Assembly (NCBI GenBank): GCA_034189325.1
Contig: JAXHUM010000105.1
Span: forward strand, 1-14,198
Direction: 5' to 3'
DNA: 14,198 nt
Origin: JAXHUM01 sp034189325
GTDB lineage: Bacteria > Desulfobacterota > DSM-4660 > Desulfatiglandales > Desulfatiglandaceae
Position numbers and translations under genes: made by a program. The notes below the pieces were generated by a model. It was given only the letters and a program-made list of their open reading frames with translations. It was not told the origin of the DNA and made no database searches. Of this stretch, positions 14,011-14,198 are shown piece by piece (positions within the stretch are counted from its first letter, which is position 1; every line of letters starts with the position of its first letter).

Positions 14011-14065
14011 AATGCAAAGGATTATCCGGCCGCCCGGATCAAGGGAGGTTTTTTCTGTTGCCCTG

Positions 14066-14094
14066 TTGTCAGAACAACCCAATTCTGGTATATT
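14066..14094 (+). promoter_or_regulatory. Candidate sigma70 promoter of the tRNA-Arg gene
   Basis: TTGTCA (14066-14071) and TATATT (14089-14094) are separated by exactly 17 nt. Initiation would fall near 14101, about 12 nt before the mature tRNA 5' end, a normal leader length. Confidence 0.6.
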
Positions 14095-14112
14095 ACTTTT
14101 TTGACTGTTATT

Positions 14113-14189
14113 GCGCCCATGGCTCAGCTGGATAGAGTGACGGACTACGAATCCGTAGGTCGCAGGTTCGAATCCTGCTGGGCGCACCA
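14113..14189 (+). tRNA. tRNA-Arg (anticodon ACG)
   Basis: This is a complete 77-nt cloverleaf with encoded CCA. The acceptor stem GCGCCCA/TGGGCGC has 7 perfect pairs. The D-stem is GCTC/GAGT, the anticodon stem ACGGA/TCCGT with loop CTACGAA, and the T-stem GCAGG/CCTGC with loop TTCGAAT. The discriminator base is A14186 and CCA is at 14187-14189. The anticodon ACG (14147-14149) reads CGN arginine codons after A-to-inosine editing by TadA. The minus-strand reading through it resembles a frequently mis-annotated spurious protein. Confidence 0.97.
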
Positions 14190-14198
14190 GTTATCCTC

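Noticed and set aside
14024..14054. Intrinsic terminator after comF (ATCCGG-CCGC-CCGGAT then a T run)
   Set aside because: The 6-bp stem is real but the six T's begin 9 nt after it, too far for a standard Rho-independent terminator.
13909..14187. 92-residue minus-strand ORF (RPAGFEPATYGF...)
   Set aside because: It is the antisense translation of tRNA-Arg plus the comF end, a well-known spurious annotation.

Overview
The window reads as a chromosomal stretch of an anaerobic, multiheme-cytochrome-rich bacterium. A Desulfobacterota ('deltaproteobacterial') host is the best inference. The grounds are the Liv-type transporter operon with an embedded acyl-CoA synthetase, a periplasmic octaheme cytochrome c, and apparent selenocysteine use. 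No taxonomic marker is present, so this stays an inference.

Layout. Positions 1-6813 (+ strand) hold a branched-chain-amino-acid-type (Liv/HAAT) ABC transporter operon: ATPase livG (5' end cut off by the window edge), an AMP-forming acyl-CoA synthetase, permeases livH and livM, a secreted substrate-binding protein (livK-like) and the second ATPase livF. The ligase inside the operon suggests that the imported substrate is a carboxylic acid that is CoA-activated on entry. A candidate promoter in front of livK carries a perfect 16-bp palindrome in its spacer.

Positions 6861-10026 (- strand) hold three genes. The two upstream ones encode paralogous cyclic-nucleotide-binding-domain proteins; one of them also has a PilZ (c-di-GMP) domain. 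Downstream, after a 354-bp gap with a 97-bp inverted-repeat structure, lies the most striking gene. A signal-peptide rhodanese and an octaheme hydroxylamine-oxidoreductase-like cytochrome look like two ORFs, but they are one continuous frame (8474 down to 6861) interrupted only by two UGA codons. These UGAs sit exactly where rhodaneses of the Y-C-x-C type carry their cysteines (U99-A-U101). A compact hairpin with a GG-containing loop lies 21 and 27 nt after the two UGAs, as expected of a bacterial SECIS. I read this as an undescribed di-selenocysteine rhodanese-octaheme cytochrome fusion.

Positions 10328-14010 (+ strand) hold a two-gene DNA unit. The first is a DUF1998 helicase of the MrfA/YprA type fused to a C-terminal DEDD exonuclease domain, which is MrfB/YprB-like. 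The second overlaps it by 4 bp and is a ComF-family phosphoribosyltransferase. The window ends with tRNA-Arg(ACG) behind its own sigma70-type promoter.

All functional calls come from reading motifs; no database search was run.
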